64,000 nt of DNA, taken from positions 762,531 to 826,530 of the forward strand of contig NZ_LCZJ02000018.1 of assembly GCF_001012825.1 (NCBI RefSeq). Direction: 5' to 3'. Both the position numbers and the translations under genes were made by a program. Below the pieces are notes generated by a model that was not told the origin of the DNA, searched no databases, and saw nothing but the letters and a program-made list of their open reading frames with translations. Origin of the DNA: Paenibacillus etheri. GTDB lineage: Bacteria > Bacillota > Bacilli > Paenibacillales > Paenibacillaceae. Positions 53,371 to 62,950 of the stretch are shown in pieces. Numbering within the stretch: position 1 is the first letter of the stretch; each line of letters starts with the position of its first letter.

Positions 53371-54726
53371 ATGACATTTAACGAACTGAATATTATGCCT
53401 GCGATTTTAAAGGCTTTAACCAAAGAAAACTATACATCACCTACACCTATACAGGAGCAATCGATCCCAGCTGTATTAGCAGGTAGAGATTTACTTGGAT
53501 GTGCTCAAACGGGAACAGGAAAGACAGCTGCATTTTCTGTACCTATTATTCAATTATTAAGCGAACAAATAAGTCCAAGCAAATCAAACAATGTGCGACG
53601 CATTCGCTCATTAATCTTAACACCGACAAGAGAACTAGCGATTCAAATTGCTGACAACATAAAAGCGTATAGCCAATACACAGATATCCGTTCAGCTGCC
53701 ATCGTTGGTGGTGTATCACAGAAAGTGCAAGAACGTGCCCTGAATCAAGGTGCTGATATTCTTATTGCTACACCAGGTAGACTTATCGACCTGATCAATC
53801 AAAAACGTGTGGATTTGCAGTATGTCCAAATTCTTGTCTTGGATGAAGCTGACCGTATGCTAGATATGGGCTTTATCCATGATGTGAAACGAATTATCGC
53901 CAAAATGCCTACGAAGAAACAAACACTGTTCTTCTCGGCAACGATGCCTACTGAGATCTCTAAATTGATTAAAACCTTGCTTGTGAATCCAGTGAAAGTA
54001 GAAATCACACCCGTGTCATCTACTGCGGATAGAATTGATCAATCGATCTATTTATTGGAGAACGGAAATAAGCAAAATCAATTAAATCTTCTGTTACAGG
54101 ATAAATCGATTATTTCTGCTCTGGTGTTTACGCGTACAAAACGTGGTGCAGACCGTGTTACACGTGACCTAGCAAAAGTGAATATTTCTGCTCAAGCCAT
54201 TCATGGCAATAAATCGCAAAATGATCGTCAGAATGCATTGCGGAATTTTAAAAGTGGTGCAACCCGCGTTCTTGTAGCTACGGATATCGCCGCGCGAGGA
54301 ATTGATATTGATGAGCTGTCTCATGTAATCAACTTCAACTTGCCAAATATTCCAGAAACCTATGTGCACCGGATCGGTCGTACGGGTAGAGCTGGGTTAA
54401 GTGGAACGGCAATATCTTTTTGCGAATCTGAAGAGCTTCCGTTCCTTAAAGATATCGAGAAATTGATCGGAAAATCGATTCCAGAAGTGAAGGATCACCC
54501 GTATCCGATGTCTCGTAAAACGCAAATGAAGACAGAAAGATCTTCGAAACCATCTGCTTCTAGGTCTGCTTCTTCTAAACCATCGACTTCCAGACCAGCA
54601 GCAGCTAAACCATCAGCATCAAAATCAGTGGCAACTAAACCAGCCAAAGCAAAGTCTAAGTCTAATCCTCCACTAAAGCCAAAGTCCGAGTGGTTCACAA
54701 AAGGAAGACAAACGAGCAGCAGATAA
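53371..54726 (+). CDS. DEAD-box RNA helicase (RhlE/CshA-like)
   Basis: The 451-residue helicase has every superfamily-2 motif: Q motif (YTSPTPIQEQSIP), AQTGTGKTAA, PTRELAIQ, ATPGRL, DEAD in VLDEADRMLDMG, SAT, ATDIAARGIDI and HRIGRTGRAG. A basic Ser/Ala/Pro/Lys-rich tail follows (KPSASKSVATKPAKAKSK), as in RhlE-type cold-shock helicases acting on ribosome assembly and mRNA decay. The ATG follows AAGGAGACTAGA. Exact subfamily cannot be fixed by reading alone. Confidence 0.92.
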   Translation: MTFNELNIMPAILKALTKENYTSPTPIQEQSIPAVLAGRDLLGCAQTGTGKTAAFSVPIIQLLSEQISPSKSNNVRRIRSLILTPTRELAIQIADNIKAYSQYTDIRSAAIVGGVSQKVQERALNQGADILIATPGRLIDLINQKRVDLQYVQILVLDEADRMLDMGFIHDVKRIIAKMPTKKQTLFFSATMPTEISKLIKTLLVNPVKVEITPVSSTADRIDQSIYLLENGNKQNQLNLLLQDKSIISALVFTRTKRGADRVTRDLAKVNISAQAIHGNKSQNDRQNALRNFKSGATRVLVATDIAARGIDIDELSHVINFNLPNIPETYVHRIGRTGRAGLSGTAISFCESEELPFLKDIEKLIGKSIPEVKDHPYPMSRKTQMKTERSSKPSASRSASSKPSTSRPAAAKPSASKSVATKPAKAKSKSNPPLKPKSEWFTKGRQTSSR

Positions 54727-54767
54727 GTTAGTTTGAACGCTGAACGTTTTTTATAGTAAGATCTCAA

Positions 54768-54797
54768 AACCGTCAGAGAAATCTGATGGTTTTTTTG
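54768..54797 (+). terminator. Helicase gene terminator
   Basis: AACCGTCAGA pairs with TCTGATGGTT around GAAA, followed by TTTTTTT. Confidence 0.9.
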
Positions 54798-54816
54798 TTT
54801 TCTGATGATTAACAAT

Positions 54817-54862
54817 AAAAAACAACCGCTAAACAGTTCCTCACTGTATAACGGCTGTTGTA
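54817..54862 (-). terminator. Terminator of the second dapA-like gene
   Basis: On the minus strand ACAGCCGT pairs with CGGTTGT around an inner ACAGT/ACTGT stem, followed by TTTTTTATTG. Confidence 0.65.
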
Positions 54863-54869
54863 TTTTCTC

Positions 54870-55766
54870 TTATGCGGTCGCTTCAATGGAACTGTCCTGA
54901 ACATAAGAACTAAGCTCTTGCTGAAGCGCTGTGCTGATGGAAGTCATAGGAAGGCGAAGCGTATCCGAATGGATTAGGCCATTCTGGCTAAGCATCCATT
55001 TGATTGGAGCGGGATTCGATTCCTTGAACAAGAGACGGATGATCGGCAGTAGTTGTTCAAAGTTTTCTTTTGCCAAGTCTAATTGACCCGATTTGAAGGC
55101 TTCGTATATACGGATACATTCTGCTGGATAAACGTTCGCAGTAGCAAGCATACCTCCAGATGCTCCGCAGCTAAGCATTTCATAAAAGAGTGAATCGTCG
55201 CCGCCAAGCACAGGTTTAGTACCTGTACGAACTAGCTCAGTAACCATTTTGGTGCTGCCCGAGCAGTCTTTTAATCCGACAACATTATTCATTTCTAGGA
55301 TTGTACGTGCAGTATCTAAGGTCATAGCAGTACCAGTACGACTTGGAATGTCATAAGCCATGATCGGAATGCCTACTTCTGCTGCTTTGCGGAAATGGGC
55401 AATGATGCCCTCTTGCGAAGGACGACTATAATAAGGGACGACTACTAGCGCGCAATCAGCACCAAGGTTAGCTGCGATCTCTGTGCGTGCTACCGTAGAA
55501 GCTGTGTCATTGGTTCCTGTACCGACTACTAAGGGGATAGATGTTGATTGTAAAAGCTCACGAGAAGTGTTTACTAGAAGCTGCATTTCATTTACGGTTA
55601 CAGTTGGCGATTCACCGGTGGTTCCATTAACGACCAGACCTTGTATGCTGTTGTTAATAATGTTCTTTACGTAACGCTGATACGAATCCAAATCGACTTC
55701 ACCAGCAGCATTGAACGGGGTGACCACGGGGACATAAATTCCATAAATCTGTTGTTCTGTAAGCAT
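54870..55766 (-). CDS. DapA-family aldolase, second copy
   Basis: The 298-residue protein has the dihydrodipicolinate synthase set: GTTGESPT, the relay Tyr in YDIPSRTG, and the Schiff-base Lys in GLKDCSG. It is diverged from the operon DapA at 28217. It is transcribed away from a LysR regulator and not linked to lysine genes. It may be a true second DapA or a related N-acetylneuraminate/keto-acid lyase family member. On the minus strand the ATG lies behind GGAGGCCGATAATTT. Confidence 0.88.
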   Translation of the reverse strand: MLTEQQIYGIYVPVVTPFNAAGEVDLDSYQRYVKNIINNSIQGLVVNGTTGESPTVTVNEMQLLVNTSRELLQSTSIPLVVGTGTNDTASTVARTEIAANLGADCALVVVPYYSRPSQEGIIAHFRKAAEVGIPIMAYDIPSRTGTAMTLDTARTILEMNNVVGLKDCSGSTKMVTELVRTGTKPVLGGDDSLFYEMLSCGASGGMLATANVYPAECIRIYEAFKSGQLDLAKENFEQLLPIIRLLFKESNPAPIKWMLSQNGLIHSDTLRLPMTSISTALQQELSSYVQDSSIEATA

Positions 55767-55857
55767 AAATTATCGGCCTCCAAAATATTTTAATTCCTCT
55801 ACATATACTTTACCATGGAATATTGCATCGACGTTAGCTATAATAAATGATGTGTAT

Positions 55858-55874
55858 CATCAAATATATTGATG
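55858..55874 (+). promoter_or_regulatory. LysR-type operator between the divergent genes
   Basis: CATCAA-ATATA-TTGATG is a perfect inverted repeat containing ATC-N9-GAT, a classic LysR-type binding pattern. It lies 13 bases before the LysR start codon, and the overlapping TGATG/CATCA pair to its left extends it. A TATAAT for the regulator stands at 55839-55844. Confidence 0.55.
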
Positions 55875-55887
55875 TTAGGGTGAGGTT

Positions 55888-56763
55888 ATGGATTTAACCT
55901 ATTTACGAACATTCCGCGAGGTGGCTAAACGTCAGAGCTTTACGCGGGCTGCTGAAGAGCTAGGTTACGCGCAGTCGAGTGTTACGATGCAAATACAGAA
56001 GATAGAGAAGGAATACGGAGTGCCTTTAATAGAAAGGCATGGTCGACAGCTGCGTCTTACCCCGCCTGGAGAAGAGCTGTTGAAGCTTTTCGTGGAGATT
56101 TTGGATCTTTATGATCGTTCTAAAGAAACCATCGCCCAGCAAATAGGAGGCACGCTAACGATTGGGACGATTGATTCATTAGCTGCATTCTACTTACCAC
56201 CTTACTTACAGCAGTTGAGGACGAAATTCCCGAAACTTGATATTCATCTGCAAACGATGCAGGAAGCTAACCTTGTGGCCAAAATAAAAGATGGGGAAGT
56301 AGACATCGGTTTGATGCTCGATCGTACCACTACGGATTCTTTGCTTGATCGTACGATCATTAGAGATGAACCGCTCGTGTTGATAGCCCCCATTAATCAT
56401 CCCCTTGCCCAGATGGATACAGTAACACTACAGGATCTAAATAACTGCGAATTAATTGTTTCTGAAGAGAGCTGTATATACCGGAGTCTGTTCGAGAATT
56501 TGTTAAAAGAGCACGGGATTATATTCCGCATAGGTTTTGAGCTATCGAATCTAGAGGCAATTAAACGTTGTGTCATGAATGGTCTTGGGATTGCATTATT
56601 ACCGAAAATTGTTGCAGAGGAAGAAATTGAACGGGGGAACTTGGCCGAGCTTCCCTTTGCGCATTCAGAAATTCACTTTGATCTGCAGCTTCTGATGCAC
56701 CCTAAAAAATGGAAGTCCCAGCCGTTACAATATCTAACGCAAATGTTACTTGCAAATCATTAG
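55888..56763 (+). CDS. LysR-type transcriptional regulator
   Basis: The 291-residue regulator has an amino-terminal winged helix (LTYLRTFREVAKRQSFTRAA, with SSVTMQIQKIEKEYGVPLIER) and a periplasmic-binding-like effector domain (TIGTIDSLAAFYLPPYLQQL). It is divergent from the DapA-like gene, which is its likely target. The effector is unknown. Its 3' end overlaps the convergent VOC gene by 18 bases. Confidence 0.93.
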   Translation: MDLTYLRTFREVAKRQSFTRAAEELGYAQSSVTMQIQKIEKEYGVPLIERHGRQLRLTPPGEELLKLFVEILDLYDRSKETIAQQIGGTLTIGTIDSLAAFYLPPYLQQLRTKFPKLDIHLQTMQEANLVAKIKDGEVDIGLMLDRTTTDSLLDRTIIRDEPLVLIAPINHPLAQMDTVTLQDLNNCELIVSEESCIYRSLFENLLKEHGIIFRIGFELSNLEAIKRCVMNGLGIALLPKIVAEEEIERGNLAELPFAHSEIHFDLQLLMHPKKWKSQPLQYLTQMLLANH

Positions 56764-57156
56764 TTTATTTCCATCAGGGTCTTTGACCACAAACCATTGT
56801 TGATCTTGAATTTCGGTTACTATCTCTACGCCGAGATCCTTCATATAATGAAAAGAGGCTAGCAATTCATCGGTTATAAACATAAAAGCAGGTGTTGTAA
56901 TTGGTGGAGCTCCTTCAGGTTCTAAACCTCCCCACATGGGCATGGTGTCCAGAATGATCCCAGTACTTCCTTGCATAGTTAGCGGGCATAAATGATCGTT
57001 CATAATCGGATGATCTGCTTCCTGGAGTCCTAGGACATGGCAATACCAGCTACGGGCTTTTTCAATATCATGTACGGGAATGAATACACTGCTAATAAGG
57101 TTCTTTACGGGGCTTTTTTCTATGGAATTTACAATGGACTGCGCTTGTTCATTCAT
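56746..57156 (-). CDS. VOC/glyoxalase-superfamily protein
   Basis: The 136-residue protein has the glyoxalase/bleomycin-resistance fold pattern: VFIPVHDIEKARSWYCHVLG at the start and WFVVKDPDGNKLMICK at the end. Metal ligands are only partly evident. Substrate is unknown. On the minus strand the ATG follows AGGAGGAATTCGA. It is convergent with the LysR gene and shares 18 bases with its end. Confidence 0.85.
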   Translation of the reverse strand: MNEQAQSIVNSIEKSPVKNLISSVFIPVHDIEKARSWYCHVLGLQEADHPIMNDHLCPLTMQGSTGIILDTMPMWGGLEPEGAPPITTPAFMFITDELLASFHYMKDLGVEIVTEIQDQQWFVVKDPDGNKLMICK

Positions 57157-57323
57157 TCGAATTCCTCCTAGGGCTGATAATGATAATCCTTTATTTGGAA
57201 TTTATGCATCTAGTCTATTTAAAACATAGAATCAGCCTACGCGCAAGTGGGTCATTAATGATCAATAAAATCTTAAGTTTGTATGCAAAAGATAGCATTC
57301 TTTAATGAAAATCGCTGTAAATA

Positions 57324-57352
57324 TTGACATTCAAAATCACTTTATGTTATAT
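57324..57352 (+). promoter_or_regulatory. Sigma-A promoter of htpG
   Basis: TTGACA (57324-57329), 17 bases and TTATAT (57347-57352; TATATA one base later) lie just upstream of the CIRCE element. Confidence 0.75.
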
Positions 57353-57363
57353 AAAAAGAAGAA

Positions 57364-57390
57364 TTAGCACTCATCTAACAAGAGTGCTAA
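57364..57390 (+). promoter_or_regulatory. CIRCE operator (HrcA site) of htpG
   Basis: TTAGCACTC-N9-GAGTGCTAA is a perfect match to the CIRCE consensus. It lies 12 bases after the -10 and 50 bases before the htpG start, the arrangement used for HrcA repression of groESL and dnaK. Confidence 0.92.
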
Positions 57391-57440
57391 TCACGGAGTG
57401 TTGAACAAGATGTTTATTTTGAAAGGAGATCTACTTATTC

Positions 57441-59321
57441 ATGGCCAAGAAAGAGTTTAAAGCAGAATCGAAAAGATTGCTGGAAATGATGATTAACTCC
57501 ATTTATACACAACGGGAAATTTTCCTGCGTGAGCTGATTTCCAATGCAAGTGATGCAATTGATAAGATCTATTACAAAGCATTAGCTGATGAAGGCCTGG
57601 TCTTCAATAAAGAGGATTATTATATTAAAGTGACCGCCGATAAGGCGAACAGAACCTTGACGATTTCCGATACAGGTATCGGAATGACACAAGAGGAGCT
57701 GGAGAATAACTTAGGAACAATTGCGAAGAGTGGATCCCTTGCTTTTAAGAAAGAGAACGAAGCCAAAGATGGCCATAACATCATCGGGCAGTTCGGGGTT
57801 GGCTTCTACGCTTCGTTTATGGTGGCTGATGACGTTATAGTGATCAGTAAGGCATTAGGCAGCGACGAGGCCTTTAAATGGGAGTCTAAGGGCGCTGACG
57901 GCTATACCATCGAGACTGTCGAGAAGGATTCTGTCGGTACTGATGTGATTTTGAAGATTAAAGAGAATACTGAAGAAGATCAATATGATGAATATTTGGA
58001 AGAATACCGCCTGAAATCCATCATTAAAAAATACTCCGACTTCATCCGTTTCCCAATCAAAATGGACGTGAAGGAGCAAAAGCCAAAAGAAGGCACGGAG
58101 AATGAGTTCGAAGAAGTTGTTCAAGAACAAACGGTGAACAGTATGGTGCCAATCTGGCGCAAGAACAAAAGCGAGCTGACTACAGAAGATTACGATAACT
58201 TCTATGCAGAGAAACGTTATGGCTTCGACAAGCCGCTTAAACATATTCATATCAGTGCTGATGGTGCTGTAGTGTACAATGCGATTTTGTTTATCCCTGA
58301 AAATACACCGTTTGATTATTACACAAAGGAATATGAAAAAGGTCTTGAGCTCTATTCCAACGGTGTGTTGATCATGAACAAATGTGCGGATCTGCTGCCT
58401 GACTATTTCAGTTTTGTAAAAGGTATGGTAGATTCAGAGGATCTTTCCCTGAACATCTCCAGAGAGATGCTGCAGCATGACCGTCAGTTGACTCTGATCG
58501 CTAAGAACATTAAGAATAAAGTGAAGAGCCAACTGCAAAGCTTGCTGAAGGATGAAAGAGAGAAATATGAGCAGTTCTACAATGCTTTTGGCAGACAGCT
58601 TAAGTTCGGTGTGTATAATGATTATGGTATGCACAAAGATACCCTTCAAGATTTGCTAATGTTCTACTCCTCCAAGGAGAAGAAGCTGGTAACGCTGGAC
58701 GAATACGTGTCTAGAATGCCAGAAGATCAGAAGTACATCTACTATGCTTCTGGAGAGTCGATCGACAGAATTGAAAAACTCCCTCAAACCGAGCTTGTAT
58801 CGGATAAAGGGTATGAGATTCTTTACTTCACTGATGATATTGATGAATTTGCGATCAAGATGATTCAGTCTTATAAGGAAAAAGAATTTAAATCCGTATC
58901 CAGTGGTGATCTAGGAATCGAAGCCGACGAAGCGGACAAGCCTACGGAAGCTGAAGAGAACGAAAACAAGGAGCTTTTTGAAGCGATGAAGGACATCTTG
59001 TCCGGCAAAGTGAAAAATGTTAAAGCTTCCAAACGTTTGAAGACTCATCCGGTATGTCTATCCGCTGAAGGCGAACTGACAATCGAGATGGAAAAAATCC
59101 TGAAATCGATGCCGAATGGCCAAGAGGTGCAAGCAGACAAGGTACTTGAAATCAACATCCATCATGAAGTATTCCAGTCCTTGAAAGCAGCAGCTGAGAA
59201 CGATAAAGAAAAGCTCGGTTTATACACGAACTTGCTGTACAATCAAGCTCTGCTGATCGAAGGATTACAAGTTAGTGATCCTGTCCAATTCACCAATGAT
59301 ATTTGCAAAATCATGAAATAA
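57441..59321 (+). CDS. htpG: Molecular chaperone HtpG (Hsp90)
   Basis: The 626-residue ATP-dependent chaperone has the GHKL ATP site ([29 protein letters not shown] and [13 protein letters not shown]), a middle domain ([19 protein letters not shown]-like VDSEDLPLNISRE pattern: [14 protein letters not shown]) and a carboxy-terminal dimerisation part. The ATG follows GAAAGGAGAT. A perfect CIRCE element upstream indicates HrcA heat-shock control. Confidence 0.97.
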   Translation: MAKKEFKAESKRLLEMMINSIYTQREIFLRELISNASDAIDKIYYKALADEGLVFNKEDYYIKVTADKANRTLTISDTGIGMTQEELENNLGTIAKSGSLAFKKENEAKDGHNIIGQFGVGFYASFMVADDVIVISKALGSDEAFKWESKGADGYTIETVEKDSVGTDVILKIKENTEEDQYDEYLEEYRLKSIIKKYSDFIRFPIKMDVKEQKPKEGTENEFEEVVQEQTVNSMVPIWRKNKSELTTEDYDNFYAEKRYGFDKPLKHIHISADGAVVYNAILFIPENTPFDYYTKEYEKGLELYSNGVLIMNKCADLLPDYFSFVKGMVDSEDLSLNISREMLQHDRQLTLIAKNIKNKVKSQLQSLLKDEREKYEQFYNAFGRQLKFGVYNDYGMHKDTLQDLLMFYSSKEKKLVTLDEYVSRMPEDQKYIYYASGESIDRIEKLPQTELVSDKGYEILYFTDDIDEFAIKMIQSYKEKEFKSVSSGDLGIEADEADKPTEAEENENKELFEAMKDILSGKVKNVKASKRLKTHPVCLSAEGELTIEMEKILKSMPNGQEVQADKVLEINIHHEVFQSLKAAAENDKEKLGLYTNLLYNQALLIEGLQVSDPVQFTNDICKIMK

Positions 59322-59334
59322 TTTAAAGTTTTGA

Positions 59335-59374
59335 GACCATCCAATTGTATTACGATTGGGTGGTCTTTTTTATA
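59335..59374 (+). terminator. htpG terminator
   Basis: GACCATCCAAT pairs with ATTGGGTGGTC around TGTATTACG, followed by TTTTTT. Confidence 0.9.
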
Positions 59375-59382
59375 AAACCCAT

Positions 59383-59847
59383 TTATTTTATTGTACGCAG
59401 AAGGTAGTAATCTATTTCAGGATTTTTATTTGTACAACCACTGATCGAATAAACAATCTCACCTTGTGCATTTTTTTCACTCGTTATATCAGAGCAAGTA
59501 TCGATTCTAACTCCTATGCTCCCCCCACCAAATTCATCATTAGAAGTATCGTAGCTATAGCTAATTACACTGCCATCAAACTTCAAATCCTTAAAAATGG
59601 GGTCGCCCTCATCTGTGTAACTTGTAACTCTTATACTGTCTGCTTTTTTGCTGGAGAGATTCGTTATGAATTGCTCGAATTTATCGAGGTTGTACACTTT
59701 TTCAATAGAAACAATATCCCCTCTACTGATGGCTTCTTCGGAAGTATAGGGCTTACTTTTGGGCACGGAATGGACCTCATTACCGGAGCAGCCCCATATC
59801 CCTGTTAGTATTAGGAACGATAGTATAAGAATGCTTATTTTTTTCAT
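59383..59847 (-). CDS. DUF4362-like lipoprotein
   Basis: The 154-residue protein starts with a lipoprotein signal (KKISILILSFLILTGIWGC, lipid-modified Cys about residue 20). A domain with NLDKFEQFITNLSSKKADSI, TDEGDPIFKDLKFDG and YDTSNDEFG follows, matching the pattern I associate with DUF4362. Function is unknown; it should be membrane-anchored outside. On the minus strand the ATG follows CAAGGAGGCCATCG. It is convergent with htpG. Confidence 0.75.
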   Translation of the reverse strand: MKKISILILSFLILTGIWGCSGNEVHSVPKSKPYTSEEAISRGDIVSIEKVYNLDKFEQFITNLSSKKADSIRVTSYTDEGDPIFKDLKFDGSVISYSYDTSNDEFGGGSIGVRIDTCSDITSEKNAQGEIVYSISGCTNKNPEIDYYLLRTIK

Positions 59848-59926
59848 CGATGGCCTCCTTGTATCTTATCTATATAAAACAGACGGGAATTATTAAAAAA
59901 TGTTACTAAGCGCTTGATGTTTCGCA

Positions 59927-59955
59927 TTGACTTTACACGGCAAATTTAGTACTAT
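59927..59955 (+). promoter_or_regulatory. Sigma-A promoter of the metG T-box leader
   Basis: TTGACT (59927-59932), 17 bases and TACTAT (59950-59955). Confidence 0.7.
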
Positions 59956-59961
59956 TTCCAG

Positions 59962-60254
59962 TAACTTGAATATTGAAAAGCAAAGAAGAGAAAGAGTACC
60001 ACGGCAATTCTTTCAACAGAGAGCTCCGGTCGCTGAAAAGGAGTAAAGAAAACCCTTGGGAATATGGTCTCAGAGCTGCGCATCGAAACCCCTTTTGGGT
60101 TGTAGGCTGCGCCGGAACCTGCATCCGTTACAGTGCTAGGGTATAAACGTTTATTAATGTCGTACCTGAAGAGGTAAATGTCATGAGGCATTTATAAAAT
60201 TAGGTGGTAACACGTGAGTAGAACTCTCGTCCTTTGTGGATGGGAGTTTTTTTG
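59962..60254 (+). promoter_or_regulatory. T-box leader (methionine) of metG
   Basis: The leader has the T-box core AGGTGGTAACACG (60202-60214), followed by a terminator pairing AACTCTCGTCC with GGATGGGAGTT and a long T-run to 60254. Upstream, GAGAGCTCCGGTCGCTGAAAA resembles the apical part of Stem I. A candidate specifier ATG lies at 60064-60066 in GGGAATATGG. Uncharged tRNA-Met would allow read-through into metG. Specifier assignment needs folding. Confidence 0.82.
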
Positions 60255-60280
60255 TTGTCTAAAAAAGGAGGAGAAGGTTA

Positions 60281-61927
60281 ATGAGTAATGTATTTATAGG
60301 TGGTGCTTGGCCGTATGCGAATGGATCTTTACATCTTGGTAGATTATCAAGTGTGTTGCCTGGGGATGTACTGGCACGCTATTTTCGCAGCAAGGGGGAT
60401 AATGTTTTATATGTGTCAGGCAGCGATTGTCATGGCACTCCTGTAGCGGTTCAGGCTGCTAATGAAGGGATCACACCTGAAGCTTTTGCAAGCGGATATC
60501 ATGAGGAGTTTCTAAAGTGTTTTAAACAGCTGGGATTTAGTTATGATCTGTATACTCGAACGGATCAACAGCAGCATCATAAGGTCGTGAAAGAGTTGTT
60601 TATCGAATGGCTAAAGAATGGACATTTATATAAAAAAACTATTGCGCAATGTTACTGCGAGGTAGATCAGCGGTTTTTGCCAGACAGATATGTGGAAGGG
60701 ACTTGTCCGGTATGTGGCCAGCTGGCGCGGGGAGATCAATGCGATTATTGTTCTACGATCCTAGATCCATCTGATTTATTAAATAGAACATGCAAGCTAT
60801 GTGGGAATACACCAACAGAACGGCTGACAGAACATTATTATCTTAGCTTATCTAAATTTCAATCTGTATTAACGGAGTATGTAGACGAAGCAGTACACTG
60901 GAGAGAAAATGCTATAAAACTGACCAAACGTTATTTAAAAGAAGAGCTGCAGGACCGCGCGGTAACTAGAGACTTGTCCTGGGGTGTAGACGTTCCTGTG
61001 GCTGGATTTGAAGATAAAAAGATTTATGTTTGGATTGAGGCGGTAAGTGGGTATTTATCAGCCAGCAAGCAGTGGGCTGTACAGTCGGGAGGAAGCTGGG
61101 AGGACTTTTGGTTAAAGGAGAAAGGGGAGATTACCGCTTATTATGTGCATGGTAAAGACAATATTCCTTTTCACACCTTAATATGGCCTGCTGTGTTATT
61201 AGGAGCTGGAGGTCTGCATTTACCGGACAGGATTATATCCAGCGAATATTTAACCCTTGAAGGTCAGAAGTTCTCCACTAGCCGAAATTGGGCGGTCTGG
61301 GTACCTTATATTCTAGCGCGGTATCATCCTGACTCTATACGTTATTTCTTAATTGCCAACGGTCCTGAGAAGCGGGATACGGATTTTTCCTGGAGGGAGT
61401 TTATTTATAGTCATAATGGTGAGCTGCTAGGAGCATTTGGTAACTTTGTGAATCGCTCATTGGCTTTTGTAGAGAAGTTTTATGAAGGGATCGTGCCAAG
61501 TGGAAAGTCAGATAAGGTGTGGAGCGATAACATTGACCTCTTGTATCTGGAGTCAGGACGCCTCATTGAGGTCGGAGATTTGAAGGATGCACTCGAGTAT
61601 ATTTTCTCTTATGTACGTAAGGCAAATCAGTATTTTGATCGGCAAAAGCCTTGGATTCAGGTAAAAGAGGATCGGGATGCCTGTGATAATACAATATTTA
61701 CTTGCGTGCAGATTATCGCTAATTTGGCGAATTTGCTGCATCCGTTTCTACCGTTTTCTTGTGAGAAGATCAGAGGGTTCCTATCGCTTGAACTACCGAA
61801 GTGGCAGCCCTGCTCAGTTCCCCCTTATCAACAAGTTACTGAGTTACAATTGTTGTTTGAACGGATTGATATTAGTCGTATTAAAGAAGAAGAGGATAGG
61901 CTCGTTCAACAACAAGTGAATAAATAG
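60281..61927 (+). CDS. metG: Methionyl-tRNA synthetase, short paralog
   Basis: The 548-residue class I enzyme has [15 protein letters not shown] (HIGH variant HLGR at 18-21), a double four-Cys knuckle region (CPVCGQ, CDYC, CKLCG) and the [10 protein letters not shown] segment. The KMSKS loop is altered to KFSTS near residue 329. It ends after the anticodon-binding helices, without the carboxy-terminal EMAP-like domain of the main B. subtilis MetS. The ATG follows AAAGGAGGAGAAGG. It is under a T-box. It is likely a second, stress- or antibiotic-related MetRS. Confidence 0.88.
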   Translation: MSNVFIGGAWPYANGSLHLGRLSSVLPGDVLARYFRSKGDNVLYVSGSDCHGTPVAVQAANEGITPEAFASGYHEEFLKCFKQLGFSYDLYTRTDQQQHHKVVKELFIEWLKNGHLYKKTIAQCYCEVDQRFLPDRYVEGTCPVCGQLARGDQCDYCSTILDPSDLLNRTCKLCGNTPTERLTEHYYLSLSKFQSVLTEYVDEAVHWRENAIKLTKRYLKEELQDRAVTRDLSWGVDVPVAGFEDKKIYVWIEAVSGYLSASKQWAVQSGGSWEDFWLKEKGEITAYYVHGKDNIPFHTLIWPAVLLGAGGLHLPDRIISSEYLTLEGQKFSTSRNWAVWVPYILARYHPDSIRYFLIANGPEKRDTDFSWREFIYSHNGELLGAFGNFVNRSLAFVEKFYEGIVPSGKSDKVWSDNIDLLYLESGRLIEVGDLKDALEYIFSYVRKANQYFDRQKPWIQVKEDRDACDNTIFTCVQIIANLANLLHPFLPFSCEKIRGFLSLELPKWQPCSVPPYQQVTELQLLFERIDISRIKEEEDRLVQQQVNK

Positions 61928-61936
61928 CGATGGTTC

Positions 61937-62806
61937 TTAACCATTCTTAAAGTTTTCAATAAACTTGGAAGCTAATGATGACAAGTATTTATCCTTGATC
62001 CAGACGGCGGCGACCCGCGTGCGAAGCGATTCACTGCTGATTTCTTTATAGATCAAATTACGATTACTCGTTAATTCGAAAGCGGATTTGGGGATGATTC
62101 CAATGCCAAGACCAGCGTTTGCCCAGAGCAGTGTTGTTCTAGCATCGTCATTCATGCAGAAAATCAGCGGATCAAAGCCGTTCTCAAGACAAGTTTCCCG
62201 GATAAGCTGCTCAAAACGTCGGTAGATAATGAGCGGCTTATCTTTTAACTCACCAATCTCAACGAAGTTTTTATCTGTTTTCCAGTCATGCTCTGGAGTC
62301 ATTACGGCAATCATAGGCTCAGCTTGTGTGTAAAGACATTCTAAATTTGTAGCATTAAAGGGTGTCCGAACAATGCCAACCTCGACAATGCCCTTGTTCA
62401 ATAGGTCAATGATTCTAAAGGTATTTCCTTCATGAATCTCAAATTTCACACCTTTATACGTTTTGTGGAACTCACATAGCCGATCTTGAAGCAACGTAGC
62501 TCCAGAGGAAGAAACCGTACCAATGGCTAGGGTTCCTTTTAAACCTTTGACAAAATCATTGAGCTCACGGGCAGTGGAATCTGCCAGCTCCAGAATTTGT
62601 TGGGCACGGTCCCGTAAAATTGCTCCAGCTTCAGTGAGCTGCACGCTGCGTGGACCTCGATCCACTAGCTTTACACCGAGTTCTTCCTCCAGGAGCTTAA
62701 GCTGCTGGCTCAGTGGAGGCTGGGCCATTTGCAGCTTTCGGGCTGCGGAAGTAATCTGTCCTTCCTCAGCGATAGCCATAAAATATTTAAGTTGTCTAAT
62801 ATCCAT
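61937..62806 (-). CDS. LysR-type transcriptional regulator
   Basis: The 289-residue regulator has the amino-terminal helix-turn-helix (QLKYFMAIAEEGQITSAARK, then QPPLSQQLKLLEEELGVKLV) and an effector-binding domain. The pattern resembles regulators of the CitR/AlsR type. It is divergent from the ABC exporter gene and convergent with metG, ending nine bases from it. The effector is unknown. Confidence 0.93.
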   Translation of the reverse strand: MDIRQLKYFMAIAEEGQITSAARKLQMAQPPLSQQLKLLEEELGVKLVDRGPRSVQLTEAGAILRDRAQQILELADSTARELNDFVKGLKGTLAIGTVSSSGATLLQDRLCEFHKTYKGVKFEIHEGNTFRIIDLLNKGIVEVGIVRTPFNATNLECLYTQAEPMIAVMTPEHDWKTDKNFVEIGELKDKPLIIYRRFEQLIRETCLENGFDPLIFCMNDDARTTLLWANAGLGIGIIPKSAFELTSNRNLIYKEISSESLRTRVAAVWIKDKYLSSLASKFIENFKNG

Positions 62807-62848
62807 ATATTAATCCTCCGAACTTGAGATATGTTAATCGTATGGGAG

Positions 62849-62867
62849 CGATACGAATCCAATATTA
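62849..62867 (+). promoter_or_regulatory. Inverted repeat between LysR and ABC genes
   Basis: TCGTAT-GGGAGCG-ATACGA is a perfect 6-bp inverted repeat containing T-N11-A spacing, a plausible LysR operator in the divergent promoter region. Confidence 0.4.
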
Positions 62868-62950
62868 TTAATATGTGAGTAGATATGCCATAATCATAAC
62901 TGTTATTATACATATTTCAAGTGCTTAAATACTTCTTATGTTGGGTGTGG

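Noticed and set aside
59356-59808. A 150-residue plus-strand frame downstream of htpG.
   Set aside because: It is opposite the lipoprotein gene, begins inside the htpG terminator and has no family pattern.
62523-62813. A 96-residue plus-strand frame opposite the LysR gene.
   Set aside because: Serine/arginine-rich composition typical of an antisense shadow; the LysR helix-turn-helix is encoded on the other strand.
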